A DNA stretch of 55,953 bases from positions 1 through 55,953 of the forward strand of contig NZ_JBJYKD010000021.1 of assembly GCF_049310025.1 (NCBI RefSeq). Reading direction: 5' to 3'. This DNA is from JBJYKD01 sp049310025. GTDB taxonomy: Bacteria; Bacillota; Thermosediminibacteria; Thermosediminibacterales; Tepidanaerobacteraceae. Shown here in pieces: positions 26,284 through 33,819 of the stretch (within the stretch, counting starts at the first letter, position 1; each line of letters begins with the position of its first letter). The notes under the pieces were generated by a model. The model did not search any database, was not told the origin of the DNA, and saw only the letters and a program-made list of their open reading frames with translations. A program made the translations under genes and the position numbers.

Positions 26284-26340
26284 AACATCTCCTCCTTCAG
26301 GTTTATTCTGGTCTTGGGTCTTGATTTTTGAAAAAATATT

Positions 26341-26357
26341 ATACCCTATGGGGGTAT
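26341..26357. promoter_or_regulatory. CsoR-type copper operator
   Basis: ATACCC-TATGG-GGGTAT, a GC-centred inverted repeat in an AT-rich leader, matching the usual CsoR box. It sits just downstream of the copA -10 element, where a bound repressor would block transcription. Confidence 0.75.
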
Positions 26358-26369
26358 ATCCTTGCTTTA

Positions 26370-26397
26370 ATTATATCCCTTTTATATTTTTTGTCAA
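26370..26397 (-). promoter_or_regulatory. Promoter of copA
   Basis: Consensus -35 TTGACA (26397-26392), a 16-bp spacer and consensus -10 TATAAT (26375-26370) on the minus strand. Confidence 0.8.
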
Positions 26398-26461
26398 TAA
26401 TTAATTTTAATTACTGTTGAAGGAAAAATGCTCAATTCACCGTCAGCCCTGAAGGAAGATG

Positions 26462-27343
26462 CTACCTTGAAAGGCCCATCACATACGCCCTGGCGCTCTG
26501 GCCTGCCACCGCTCCCTCGCCTACAGCCGTGGCCACCTGGGCCAAGCCTCCGGTGCAGTCGCCGGCTGCAAAAACCCCTTCGACATTGGTTCTCTGGTCT
26601 CTGTCCACTAATATATAATTGTTTTCCGTCAGGATTCCCAGCTTCAGTGCAAAGTCCACCGACGACGCGGAACCGTAAGCCACAAACAACCCATTTATTT
26701 CTTCGTCCCGCCCGTCTTCAAATACGATTTTTTCCAGTAATTCGCCGCCTTCCAGCCTCATGATGGGCCTGGTGTCAACTTTTATCTTTTTTTCCTCGAG
26801 GTAGTTTTTGCTTGTGTCGTTGATTTGAAGTTCACGGCCGTTGGTGAACAGAGTGACATCTTTTGTAAAGCTTTGCATTTCTGATAATTCATGGACCGCG
26901 TAATCCTTATATCCCAGGATGCCCACCTTTTTGTTCCTGTAAAAGAAACCGTCGCAGGTAACGCAGTAGTGGACTCCCCGGCCTTCAAATTTGCTCATGT
27001 TTTGGATGGGTATTTTTTCCCTCACCCTCCCGGTGGCGATAATTATCGCCCTGCCCCGGTACTCGTTCGCATCCGTCTTGACCCTGAAAAGTTCATCCTT
27101 TCCGATATCAAGCACCTCTTCTTCAACCATCTTTACTCCAAACTTCCTCGCCTGCTCTATGCCGCTGCGGAGCAGCTCCTCGCCCGAAACCTGCGGCGCG
27201 CAGCAGTAATTCTCAATTACTTTCCCCTCTTCGAGAGCGCTTTGTCTGCCGATTACCAGTGTCTTGAGACCGCCCCTGGCGGTGTATATGGACGCCGACA
27301 AACCCGCCGGGCCTTTGCCGATTATTATAACATCATATGTCAT
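26462..27343 (-). CDS. Thioredoxin reductase-like FAD/NAD(P) oxidoreductase
   Basis: 293 residues, slightly shorter than typical TrxB. It has the FAD motif IIGKGPAGLSASIYTARGG, the redox pair CVTCDGFF in the NAD(P) domain and the C-terminal FAD signature NVEGVFAAGDCTGG. The NAD(P) loop GILGYKDYAVHE departs from the canonical GxGxxA pattern, so it may use another electron donor, as some clostridial ferredoxin-dependent flavin thioredoxin reductases do. That is an inference. No thioredoxin gene is adjacent. The start follows TGGAGGAG. The 313-bp spacer upstream holds the promoter region and the terminator at 27595, nothing else supportable. Confidence 0.85.
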   Translation of the reverse strand: MTYDVIIIGKGPAGLSASIYTARGGLKTLVIGRQSALEEGKVIENYCCAPQVSGEELLRSGIEQARKFGVKMVEEEVLDIGKDELFRVKTDANEYRGRAIIIATGRVREKIPIQNMSKFEGRGVHYCVTCDGFFYRNKKVGILGYKDYAVHELSEMQSFTKDVTLFTNGRELQINDTSKNYLEEKKIKVDTRPIMRLEGGELLEKIVFEDGRDEEINGLFVAYGSASSVDFALKLGILTENNYILVDRDQRTNVEGVFAAGDCTGGLAQVATAVGEGAVAGQSARAYVMGLSR

Positions 27344-27594
27344 AGGATCTCCTCCATTTATGATAAGTTGTTTATTTTTAGTTTCGGCTTATTTTTTGAG
27401 GTTAATAATTTAAACTCGGCCTTCTGGACATTGTTAGAACAGCTCATACCTTATATTAGCTGAGAAATGTCATTATGTCAATATATTCATATATATTAAT
27501 AATAGGGATTAATCTCCGGTGAAGGGTGCTGCAGCGGCCCTGTAAGCCCTACTGCATCATAATCAGGGGCATAGTCTCTTACATTTTTTCCACC

Positions 27595-27619
27595 AAAAAA
27601 AGGCCAGTTTGTACTGGCC
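27595..27619 (-). terminator. Terminator of small hydrophobic peptide gene A
   Basis: GGCCAGT and ACTGGCC with a 4-nt loop followed by seven T on the minus strand. Confidence 0.8.
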
Positions 27620-27656
27620 AAAAGTCCTCATGCAGTTGTCTATATTTATATTAATT

Positions 27657-27743
27657 TTAATCATCGAAGAACAGGAGGATTAAAATGAGGAACAAAGCAA
27701 AAGCGAATCTGCCGCCGAAAAAGCCCGCACTTCCACCCATCAT
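27657..27743 (-). CDS. 28-residue YjcZ-like hydrophobic peptide A
   Basis: A tiny ORF reading MMGGSAGFFGGRFAFALF and ending ILILLFFDD. An AAAGGAGTG site is placed 5 bp before the ATG and a terminator follows, so it is a real transcription and translation unit. The Gly-rich head, single hydrophobic helix and acidic end match the YjcZ-like sporulation peptide group. Two paralogues lie within 800 bp (27953-28087 and 28377-28463). Probably membrane-inserted; function unknown. Confidence 0.8.
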   Translation of the reverse strand: MMGGSAGFFGGRFAFALFLILILLFFDD

Positions 27744-27895
27744 AGACACTCCTTTCATTAGACTCTAATACAATATATGCCGGGTTTATTTTTTCGGTTA
27801 ATGCAGGACAACACTTTGTGTTCCGACCTGGATAAAATTCGCAAGTGAGTGCCGGGCTTATGCCGGGCCCGGGGATGCAAGAAGAGGGCAAAATT

Positions 27896-27920
27896 AAAAA
27901 AACCAGCTTAATGCTGGTTT
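27896..27920 (-). terminator. Terminator of small hydrophobic peptide gene B
   Basis: AACCAGC and GCTGGTT stem with a 5-nt loop followed by a T run on the minus strand. Confidence 0.8.
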
Positions 27921-27952
27921 CAAAAAATATCACCTAAATATTAAAGGTCTTA

Positions 27953-28087
27953 TCAATCGTCGCTAAAGAATAAAAGTATCAGAATCAGAAACAGGGCAAA
28001 AGCGAACCTGCCTCCAAAAAACCCTCCGCCGGTGGTTTCTTTAATTTCTTCCGACGCCTTTGTTTGTTTCTCGGATGTCCCTGACAT
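27953..28087 (-). CDS. 44-residue YjcZ-like hydrophobic peptide B
   Basis: Begins MSGTSEKQTKASEEIKETTG, a hydrophilic helical extension, then continues GGGFFGGRFAFALFLILIL and ends FFSDD. The last 25 residues are almost identical to peptides A and C, whereas the extension is unique to this copy. A purine-rich AAGGGGGG precedes the ATG. It has its own terminator. Likely an inner or spore-membrane peptide; function unknown. Confidence 0.8.
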   Translation of the reverse strand: MSGTSEKQTKASEEIKETTGGGFFGGRFAFALFLILILLFFSDD

Positions 28088-28376
28088 TTAGAACCCCCCT
28101 TTTTTCTATTCTTTCTACTATAAGATATTCAAAGATTACTTTTTGGTTACAAGTACGCTTTCAAAAAAGAAACCTGCGTAAAAGCCGGCCTTTCGAATGG
28201 GGAACCAGTTACGGATTCCAGGAGCCGGCGCATTTTTGGTCGCTGGTAATTTGATGAAATCAAAAAAATCCGGTTTCAATTTAAAGGTTTGGGTCTTTTC
28301 AGGCAACGGACATCGGGTAACCCTCTGGAACTTCATGGCATATATTATACTAGGCGGAAGTAAGGGGGTGAATCAA

Positions 28377-28463
28377 ATGGGTGGTGGATTTGGCTTCTTT
28401 GGAGGGAGAGCGGCTTTTGCGCTGTTCCTGATATTGATCCTTCTGTTCTTCGCCGATGATTGA
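28377..28463 (+). CDS. 28-residue YjcZ-like hydrophobic peptide C
   Basis: Reads MGGGFGFFGGRAAFALFLI and ends ILLFFADD on the plus strand, opposite to copies A and B. AGGGGGTG lies 6 bp before the ATG, and a terminator follows at 28474. The long open frame running upstream of this ATG is non-coding extension. A GC-rich hairpin (GCCGGC arms) lies 100-200 bp upstream, in the 289-bp spacer shared with gene B. Confidence 0.8.
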   Translation: MGGGFGFFGGRAAFALFLILILLFFADD

Positions 28464-28473
28464 TCAATGTTAA

Positions 28474-28500
28474 AGCCGTGCCATGAGGCACGGCTCTTTC
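28474..28500 (+). terminator. Terminator of small peptide gene C
   Basis: AGCCGTGCC and GGCACGGCT form a perfect 9-bp stem with a 4-nt loop followed by CTTTCTACTTT. Confidence 0.75.
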
Positions 28501-28515
28501 TACTTTATTTTCTTG

Positions 28516-29067
28516 TTATTTTTCGAAATATCTCTTTAACAGCCCCGCAAAGGCGGCTCCATGACGGGCTTCGTCCTTGCACATTTCATGGACGGTGTCG
28601 TGAATTGCATCATATCCCAACTGCTTGGCTTTGGTGGCCAGGTCTTTCTTGCCCTGGCAGGCGCCGTGTTCGGCCTCAACCCTCATCTCCAGGTTCTTTC
28701 TGGTATCGGCGGCCACGACCTCTCCCAGCAGCTCCGCAAACTTTGCGGCGTGCTCGGCCTCTTCAAAGGCGATCCTCCTGTATGCTTCGGCCACTTCGGG
28801 ATACCCTTCCCTATCCGCCTGGCGGCTCATGGCAAGATACATGCCCACCTCTGTGCATTCTCCCATAAAGTTGTCCTTTAACCCCTGGACAACTTCGGGG
28901 TCAACTCCCTTTGCAACACCTATCCTGTGCTCATCGGCCCAGGTCAACGCCTTGTCGTCCTTTTTCTCCACAAACTTGTCGGCTGAAGCGCCGCACTGGG
29001 GGCATTTATCCGGCGGCGTATCCCCCGTATGTACGTAGCCGCATACCGTGCAAACAAATTTTTTCAT
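28516..29067 (-). CDS. Reverse rubrerythrin
   Basis: 183 residues. The rubredoxin domain is at the N-terminus (CTVCGYVHTGDTPPDKCPQCG) and the four-helix diiron domain follows, with iron-ligand motifs GECTEVGMYL, FEEAEHAAKF, EAEHGA and DEARHGAAF. This inverted order defines reverse rubrerythrin, an NADH-linked hydrogen peroxide reductase of clostridia. It is transcribed from a consensus promoter whose early transcript or DNA contains a large inverted repeat, suggesting control by a dedicated stress regulator. Confidence 0.93.
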   Translation of the reverse strand: MKKFVCTVCGYVHTGDTPPDKCPQCGASADKFVEKKDDKALTWADEHRIGVAKGVDPEVVQGLKDNFMGECTEVGMYLAMSRQADREGYPEVAEAYRRIAFEEAEHAAKFAELLGEVVAADTRKNLEMRVEAEHGACQGKKDLATKAKQLGYDAIHDTVHEMCKDEARHGAAFAGLLKRYFEK

Positions 29068-29107
29068 GTCGAATTCCTCCCTAATGATTTTAATTTTTTA
29101 TTTTTCC

Positions 29108-29152
29108 ATATCTGTTTCAAATGCAACATTAAAGTGCCTTTGAAACAAATAT
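29108..29152. promoter_or_regulatory. Inverted-repeat operator before reverse rubrerythrin
   Basis: ATATCTGTTTCAAA (29108-29121) and TTTGAAACAAATAT (29139-29152) are inverted repeats with 13 of 14 matches, 17 bp apart. They lie just downstream of the -10 element. The TTTGAAACAGAT half-site also occurs in front of the ABC exporter at 30345. It is not a PerR box. Confidence 0.6.
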
Positions 29153-29173
29153 GTTCGATCAGTTACATTATTA

Positions 29174-29202
29174 ATTATAGTTACTATTATCATTTTTGTC
29201 AA
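29174..29202 (-). promoter_or_regulatory. Promoter of reverse rubrerythrin
   Basis: TTGACA (29202-29197), a 17-bp spacer, TATAAT (29179-29174) on the minus strand: full consensus in both hexamers. Confidence 0.85.
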
Positions 29203-29317
29203 CAGATTTTTACAAAAAATTTTTGTATATCGCCAGGCCGCAAAGCATATTTTAAATTATGAATAAATATAAGGCGGAACCGGTTAAAGTATGCCTGCGC
29301 GGAAGGAGTTATTATCA

Positions 29318-29698
29318 GTGTGGGAGAAGTTTAAAAAATTTGCTATCAAAGGAAACATTTTTGATCTGGCAATCGGCGTGATTATCGGCGGAGCGTTCGG
29401 AAAAATTGTCACTTCCCTTGTGAATGATATAATTATGCCCGTTATTGGATTACTGCTCGGAGGAATAGATTTTTCTAACCTGCAGTTCCGGTTCGGGAAA
29501 GCCGTCGTTAAATACGGGGCTTTTATCCAGAACGTTGTGGATTTCTTAATAATTTCTTTTTCTATATTTATATTTATTGAATTAATCGGCAGGTTCAGGG
29601 AAAAGGAAGAACACGATGAGGAACCCTCCCCGACCAGGGAGGAGATGCTTCTGGCCGAAATCCGCGATCTGTTAAAACAAAAGCAAAAAACTCCATGA
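29318..29698 (+). CDS. mscL: Large-conductance mechanosensitive channel
   Basis: 126 residues from the chosen start, with the MscL N-terminal helix WEKFKKFAIKGNIFDLAIGV, first membrane helix GGAFGKIVTSLVNDIIMP, a second helix VDFLIISFSIFIFIELIG and the charged C-terminal bundle (EEMLLAEIRDLLKQ). It opens under membrane tension to release osmolytes. GTG 29318 matches the usual start WKEF-type sequence and is preceded by GGAAGGAG; the upstream ATG at 29291 has no ribosome site. Divergent from the rubrerythrin gene. Confidence 0.93.
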   Translation: MWEKFKKFAIKGNIFDLAIGVIIGGAFGKIVTSLVNDIIMPVIGLLLGGIDFSNLQFRFGKAVVKYGAFIQNVVDFLIISFSIFIFIELIGRFREKEEHDEEPSPTREEMLLAEIRDLLKQKQKTP

Positions 29699-29754
29699 AC
29701 GTATGATATAATTTATATATAGGGTTAAAATATTTAAGAGGAAGGAGGAGCAAT

Positions 29755-30105
29755 ATGGAAACTAATATAAAAAATATGGCAAATGATATTATTGAAAAAT
29801 ACAATCCCATTCGATTGATTCTATTTGGTTCCCATGCCAGGGGAGATGAAAGCCCTGATAGTGACGTTGACTTCCTTGTGGTAATAGATTGCCCTCATGA
29901 TAAAAAACGTGAAATGGAGGTTGCCATTCGAAGGGATTTGCGAAAATACAAAGTTCCCAAAGACATAGTTATTGCTAACCCGGAAGATATTTCTCATTAT
30001 CATGACGCGTGGTGGACGGTATATGAAGCAGCTATAAAAGAGGGGAAAGTGCTATATGAACAGAGACAAAAAGGTACAAGCTCAGAAATGGTTGGAAAAA
30101 GCTAA
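29755..30105 (+). CDS. MNT-type nucleotidyltransferase domain protein
   Basis: 116 residues with the polymerase-beta-like nucleotidyltransferase signature FGSHARGDESPDSDVDFLVV (GSxxRG and DxD). Such proteins are the antitoxin partners of HEPN RNases and can modify their toxin with adenylyl groups. The expected HEPN gene overlaps its 3' end but stops after 23 codons (30056-30127), so the pair is broken here. AAGGAGGAG precedes the start. Confidence 0.85.
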   Translation: METNIKNMANDIIEKYNPIRLILFGSHARGDESPDSDVDFLVVIDCPHDKKREMEVAIRRDLRKYKVPKDIVIANPEDISHYHDAWWTVYEAAIKEGKVLYEQRQKGTSSEMVGKS

Positions 30106-30127
30106 AGGCGATTTGTATGGCCGATAG
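30056..30127 (+). pseudogene. Truncated HEPN partner of the MNT protein
   Basis: Overlapping the MNT gene in another frame, an ATG opens MNRDKKVQAQKWLEKAKGDL and then YGR before a stop. KWLEKAKGDL is the typical first helix of HEPN-domain toxins, and overlapping MNT-HEPN order is the rule. Everything after this helix, including the RX4-6H nuclease site, is gone. Confidence 0.6.
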
Positions 30128-30345
30128 AATATATAATATGGTGTTGAACTTAATTTAATCCCGGAACATGCTTCCAGCTTTTACCTTTGCGATTTCCATA
30201 CCCCTCTCGAATCGTGCCGGAGGATATAACCATAGCCTTACCCCCGGTATTTTTATGTTTTTCCCCAGCACAAAGACATAAATTTCCGGGTGAAAGGCCC
30301 CGGGACCGTACGCACATCTGAAACTGAATCCTTACCCATCCTTTT

Positions 30346-30385
30346 TGAAACAGATGTTGCAATAAAATGAAACATATGTTACAAT
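30346..30385 (+). promoter_or_regulatory. Promoter with embedded direct-repeat operator (FetAB-like operon)
   Basis: TGAAACAGATGTTGCAAT (30346-30363) and TGAAACATATGTTACAAT (30368-30385) match at 16 of 18 positions with a 22-bp period. Each is a near-palindrome of the form TGnAACA..TGTTnCA. A promoter TTGCAA (30357-30362), 17 bp, TACAAT (30380-30385) is woven through them, so a bound regulator would block RNA polymerase. The 30128-30345 spacer upstream shows nothing else I can support. Confidence 0.6.
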
Positions 30386-30430
30386 CGTATTAAATTGAAT
30401 CAATTTGCACATTGGATGGGGGAAGGAGAC

Positions 30431-31168
30431 TTGGGTAAAATAAGCAAAATTAAGATGGAGCGTGTAAGTTTCAGAAGCGGGGGTGAGGAAATCTTAAAAA
30501 ATATAAATGTAGAATTTGAAGCGGGGCTGATTCATACGTTGATGGGGCCATCGGGTGCCGGCAAATCCACCTTTATTAAATTGATCAACCGCCTGATAGA
30601 CCCCACTGAAGGAAGGGTGTTGGTAGACGGGACGGATATTAAAAATTTTGATATTATAAGCCTGCGCAGGAAAATAGGCATGGTTTTCCAGCAGGCATAC
30701 CTTTTCGATGGGACTGTTTCGGACAACATAAAATACGGCCCCAAGCTTGCAGGAGAAAAAAATGTGGACGTCAAATATTACCTCCAAATTGTGGGCCTCG
30801 GCGAAAACTTGGAGAATAAAAGTGTGGATAATTTATCGGGGGGCGAGCAGCAGCGCGTTTCCATCGCCCGGACCCTTGCCAATAAGCCCGAAGTGATCTT
30901 GCTGGACGAACCCACATCGGCCCTGGACCCTGCCTCCACCCAGCTGATAGAGGACTTGATCCTTGAGCTCAAAAATAAATTCAACCTTACCTTCATCTGG
31001 ATAACCCATAACATGGAACAGGCAAAAAGAGTGGGAGATTATACATACCTGCTGGTGGGCGGCGAGCTGGCAGATTTCGGCAGAACAGCGGAATTCTTTG
31101 AAAATCCGCAAAAACAAATTACACGGCTTTTTATAGAGGGAAAGCTGACGGGAGGTAAATCCAAATGA
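30431..31168 (+). CDS. ABC transporter ATPase, FetA-like
   Basis: An ABC ATPase with Walker A GPSGAGKST, Q-loop VFQQAYLFDG, signature LSGGEQQRVSIARTL, Walker B VILLDEPTSALDP and the switch histidine WITHN. It pairs with the UPF0014 permease that overlaps its stop codon by 4 bp; this combination is the FetAB (YbbL-YbbM) type, implicated in iron export and peroxide resistance in E. coli. The start is uncertain: TTG 30431 lies very close to GGAAGGAG, and ATG 30416 or ATG 30455 are alternatives. Confidence 0.85.
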   Translation: MGKISKIKMERVSFRSGGEEILKNINVEFEAGLIHTLMGPSGAGKSTFIKLINRLIDPTEGRVLVDGTDIKNFDIISLRRKIGMVFQQAYLFDGTVSDNIKYGPKLAGEKNVDVKYYLQIVGLGENLENKSVDNLSGGEQQRVSIARTLANKPEVILLDEPTSALDPASTQLIEDLILELKNKFNLTFIWITHNMEQAKRVGDYTYLLVGGELADFGRTAEFFENPQKQITRLFIEGKLTGGKSK

Positions 31169-31923
31169 ATGTGATTTCACTGACACTGGCATCAAGTCTT
31201 GTGCTCATATCCATATTCATTTCTTATTACCAGAAATTAGGAGTGGAAAAGGAAATAATCGCGGGCACCATAAGGGCTGTGGTGCAGCTCACCATAGTGG
31301 GATATATCCTCCATTATATTTTTGCCGCCAGCAACTTCTTTTTTACCCTGGCCATGCTGACGGTAATGGTTTTCGTTGCCGGCAACAATGCGGCGAAAAG
31401 GGGAAAAGGCGTACCGGGAGTTTTTTACGACATCACCTTGTCCATAGCTGCAGGCGCGGCAGTAACTCTGGCAATTTTGATACTGTTCGGGGCCATCCAT
31501 TTCAGACCCCAGGAAGTAATTCCTGTGGCGGGCATGATTATCGGCAATTCCATGGTATCATCGGGCCTTACGGTCTCAAGGTTGAAAGATGAAATAAAAA
31601 ACCGAACCCTGGAGATACAAACGGCGCTGTCCCTGGGCGCCAGTTCCCGTCAGGCGGTCCAGAAAATATTGAAGGTATCATTGAAAACCGGCATGATGCC
31701 GACCATCGACAACATGAAGACCCTTGGCATAGTCCAGCTGCCGGGCATGATGACAGGTTTGATTCTGGGCGGGGTCGACCCCATAAATGCGGTGAAATAC
31801 CAGATCTTGGTCACCTTCATGCTGGCATCCACCGTAGCCATATCATGCTTTTGCGTGACATTTCTAACCTACAGGAAATTCTTCACTCCGTACCATCAGT
31901 TGATCGCAAATAACATCAGCTGA
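31165..31923 (+). CDS. ABC transporter permease, UPF0014/FetB family
   Basis: 252 residues, about seven membrane helices, with the family pattern VRAVVQLT-like IRAVVQLTIVGYIL, the AGMIIGNSMVSSGL segment and the conserved cytoplasmic SLGASSRQAVQ and TLGIVQLPGMMTGLILGG. It forms the membrane pore of the exporter. Its ATG overlaps the ATPase stop codon (ATGA), indicating translational coupling. Proximity to reverse rubrerythrin and a shared operator motif fit a role in iron and peroxide stress. Confidence 0.88.
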   Translation: MNVISLTLASSLVLISIFISYYQKLGVEKEIIAGTIRAVVQLTIVGYILHYIFAASNFFFTLAMLTVMVFVAGNNAAKRGKGVPGVFYDITLSIAAGAAVTLAILILFGAIHFRPQEVIPVAGMIIGNSMVSSGLTVSRLKDEIKNRTLEIQTALSLGASSRQAVQKILKVSLKTGMMPTIDNMKTLGIVQLPGMMTGLILGGVDPINAVKYQILVTFMLASTVAISCFCVTFLTYRKFFTPYHQLIANNIS

Positions 31924-32032
31924 TCGTAAATAAGTCTTTCCCCCAGTTCGTAAACCGCCTTCCGCCGCTTTTTTATTTTCAAATGTTTATTCAAAATTTC
32001 TATTCCCCTTTAATAAAAACGCAAATCCCGTA

Positions 32033-32860
32033 TTACTTAAACCCCGGTTCTCTGTTTGCAGCGCCTTTAACGCCAGTGCCCGGTCCGGTTTTTGAATAAC
32101 AGACATGGTATGTGAGGGGCACTATTACAGCACCGCCCACCATGTTGCCCAGGGTGACAGGTATAATGTTTTTTATCCAGAATTGTCCCCACGTTATACC
32201 GGCGCCGATAAATTTACCTACGGGTATAAAAAACATATTGGCGACACTGTGTTCAAAACCGGAAAGAACAAAGAGCATTATGGGGAACCACAGGGCAAGG
32301 ATTTTCCCCGTCATGTCGGGGGATGCGGCCTGCATCCAGCACGCCAGGACCACCAGTATATTGCATAATATTCCTCTGATAAAAGCCTGCATAAAGGTCA
32401 TGGATACCTTGGCGGTGGCGATTTCAACCGACCTGGCAGCCATTGACTCGGAGCCATACAACCCCGAATGGGCCAGCATAAACGCCAGCGCGAGCGACCC
32501 GACAAGATTTCCCAGGTACACCACCGCCCAGTTTAAAAGCATCCGTGAGGCCGTGATTCTTTTGTCAAGCACCGCCAGAGTCAGAAGGTTGTTGCCGGTA
32601 AAAAGCTCCCCTCCCGCCATGACAACCAGCATAAGGCCTACGGGAAAAACAGCCGCTCCGAAAAATTTCGCCAGGCCGCCGTCCACATTACTCCCGAGCG
32701 TTTGGGTCACCACTATACTTGCATTGGCCCCGAAGCCTATAAAAACACCGGCAAAAATGCCCAGTAAAAACATTTTAAATACCGGCAGATTGGCCTTATT
32801 CTCACCGATTTGACTCCATACTGAAGCTATTTCTTGGGGCGATAAAATTTGTTTATCTAT
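32033..32860 (-). CDS. Formate/nitrite transporter (FNT) family channel
   Basis: About 275 residues with six helices and the FNT motifs FIGFGANASIVV, FTGNNLL and NWAVVYLGNLVGSL. The first ATG (32773) would delete the conserved N-terminal helix, but the frame stays open upstream, encoding SPQEIASVWSQIGENK, the normal FNT start. The only candidate start at the right distance (5 bp) from AAAGGAGGGG (32866-32875) is ATA at 32858-32860, a non-standard codon. Last gene of the folate-C1 series; most likely exports or imports formate. Confidence 0.85.
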   Translation of the reverse strand: MDKQILSPQEIASVWSQIGENKANLPVFKMFLLGIFAGVFIGFGANASIVVTQTLGSNVDGGLAKFFGAAVFPVGLMLVVMAGGELFTGNNLLTLAVLDKRITASRMLLNWAVVYLGNLVGSLALAFMLAHSGLYGSESMAARSVEIATAKVSMTFMQAFIRGILCNILVVLACWMQAASPDMTGKILALWFPIMLFVLSGFEHSVANMFFIPVGKFIGAGITWGQFWIKNIIPVTLGNMVGGAVIVPLTYHVCYSKTGPGTGVKGAANREPGFK

Positions 32861-32862
32861 TT

Positions 32863-33801
32863 TTACCCCTCCTTTATAATAAATCCACCGGAATCACCGC
32901 TGGCCGGTTTTCCCAAAGACTCAAGCTCTGAACATTTTATGCCCAGGGCTTTTACCCCGTTTTCAAAGGCTATTTTATATATTCGACTTTTCGAAATACC
33001 GCACCTTTCCAGATACCTGACTTCATCGAAAAAGCCTTCGCCGTGGTATACCCCGTAAGAGCCCGAATCACTTCCCACCGCAATTTTCACGCCGATTTCC
33101 AAAGCTTTTTTGACAGCCGCCGCATGTTCGTCAAAAATCCTTCTTATGTTCCGCATCTGATTTCGATATCTTGAATCATTGCTTTCAATGATGTTGCCCA
33201 GCGGCGAGAGGGTCGGCACCCAGATTACGTCATTTTCCGCCATCATATGCAGCGCATCCTCGGTGATGAAATACCCGTGTTCTATGGTGTCGGCACCGGC
33301 TCTGACTGCCATCTCAACCGCCGCTGATGAATTGGCATGGACCATTACCGGCAGATTTTTTTCTTTCGCAGTTTGTATTATATAATAAAGCTCTTCAAAA
33401 GTGAAGGAAATTCCGCCGACCCGTCCATATGAGTCAAAATCCACAATGCCGGTCAATATAACTTTAAGATGGTCCGGCTTTACTTTCAGCAGTTCACCGA
33501 ACATACTTTTAAAATCTTTTAAATCTTCTACAGGCTTGCCTAAAAAGCCGCCATATCTTGTTTTTTTGTAAATCGCCCATCCGGGGGTTTTGTAAATGAT
33601 CCCCATTCGCCCCGCCAGCTCCCTGGCTGCCAAAGACGCTCCCAGGTTGTCACCGCCGTCGCGAAGTATCAGGATGTTTTTTCTTCTATATAAGTCCAAT
33701 ATTTCCATGACCGGCCTTAAATTTTCTTCCGTCAATATCTTTCGCCATTTTTTTGAGTTGATGCCGTTCAAAGATATGTGTATGTGAGTGTCGATAAACA
33801 T
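32863..33801 (-). CDS. Amidohydrolase family protein
   Basis: 312 residues of the metal-dependent hydrolase superfamily: DTHIHI at the N-terminus, a metal histidine in VMVHANSS, IEHGYFI and the terminal aspartate in AVGSDSGSYG. The lysine-type bridging ligand is not obvious. Substrate is not predictable from motifs; imidazolonepropionase- or prolidase-like amide hydrolysis is possible. It lies between gcvH and the FNT gene, within 20 bp of the former and directly against the latter, so it is transcribed with the folate genes. Confidence 0.78.
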   Translation of the reverse strand: MFIDTHIHISLNGINSKKWRKILTEENLRPVMEILDLYRRKNILILRDGGDNLGASLAARELAGRMGIIYKTPGWAIYKKTRYGGFLGKPVEDLKDFKSMFGELLKVKPDHLKVILTGIVDFDSYGRVGGISFTFEELYYIIQTAKEKNLPVMVHANSSAAVEMAVRAGADTIEHGYFITEDALHMMAENDVIWVPTLSPLGNIIESNDSRYRNQMRNIRRIFDEHAAAVKKALEIGVKIAVGSDSGSYGVYHGEGFFDEVRYLERCGISKSRIYKIAFENGVKALGIKCSELESLGKPASGDSGGFIIKEG

Positions 33802-33819
33802 TCTTTCATCCCTAACGTT

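Noticed and set aside
27507..27621. Minus-strand open stretch ending DYDAVGLTGPLQHPSPEINPYY
   Set aside because: The sequence looks peptide-like, but no start codon or ribosome site exists, and the frame runs back into the terminator of small peptide gene A.
30150..30362. 70-codon minus-strand ORF before the FetAB-like operon
   Set aside because: No recognisable domain, no good ribosome site, and it overlaps the operator repeats.
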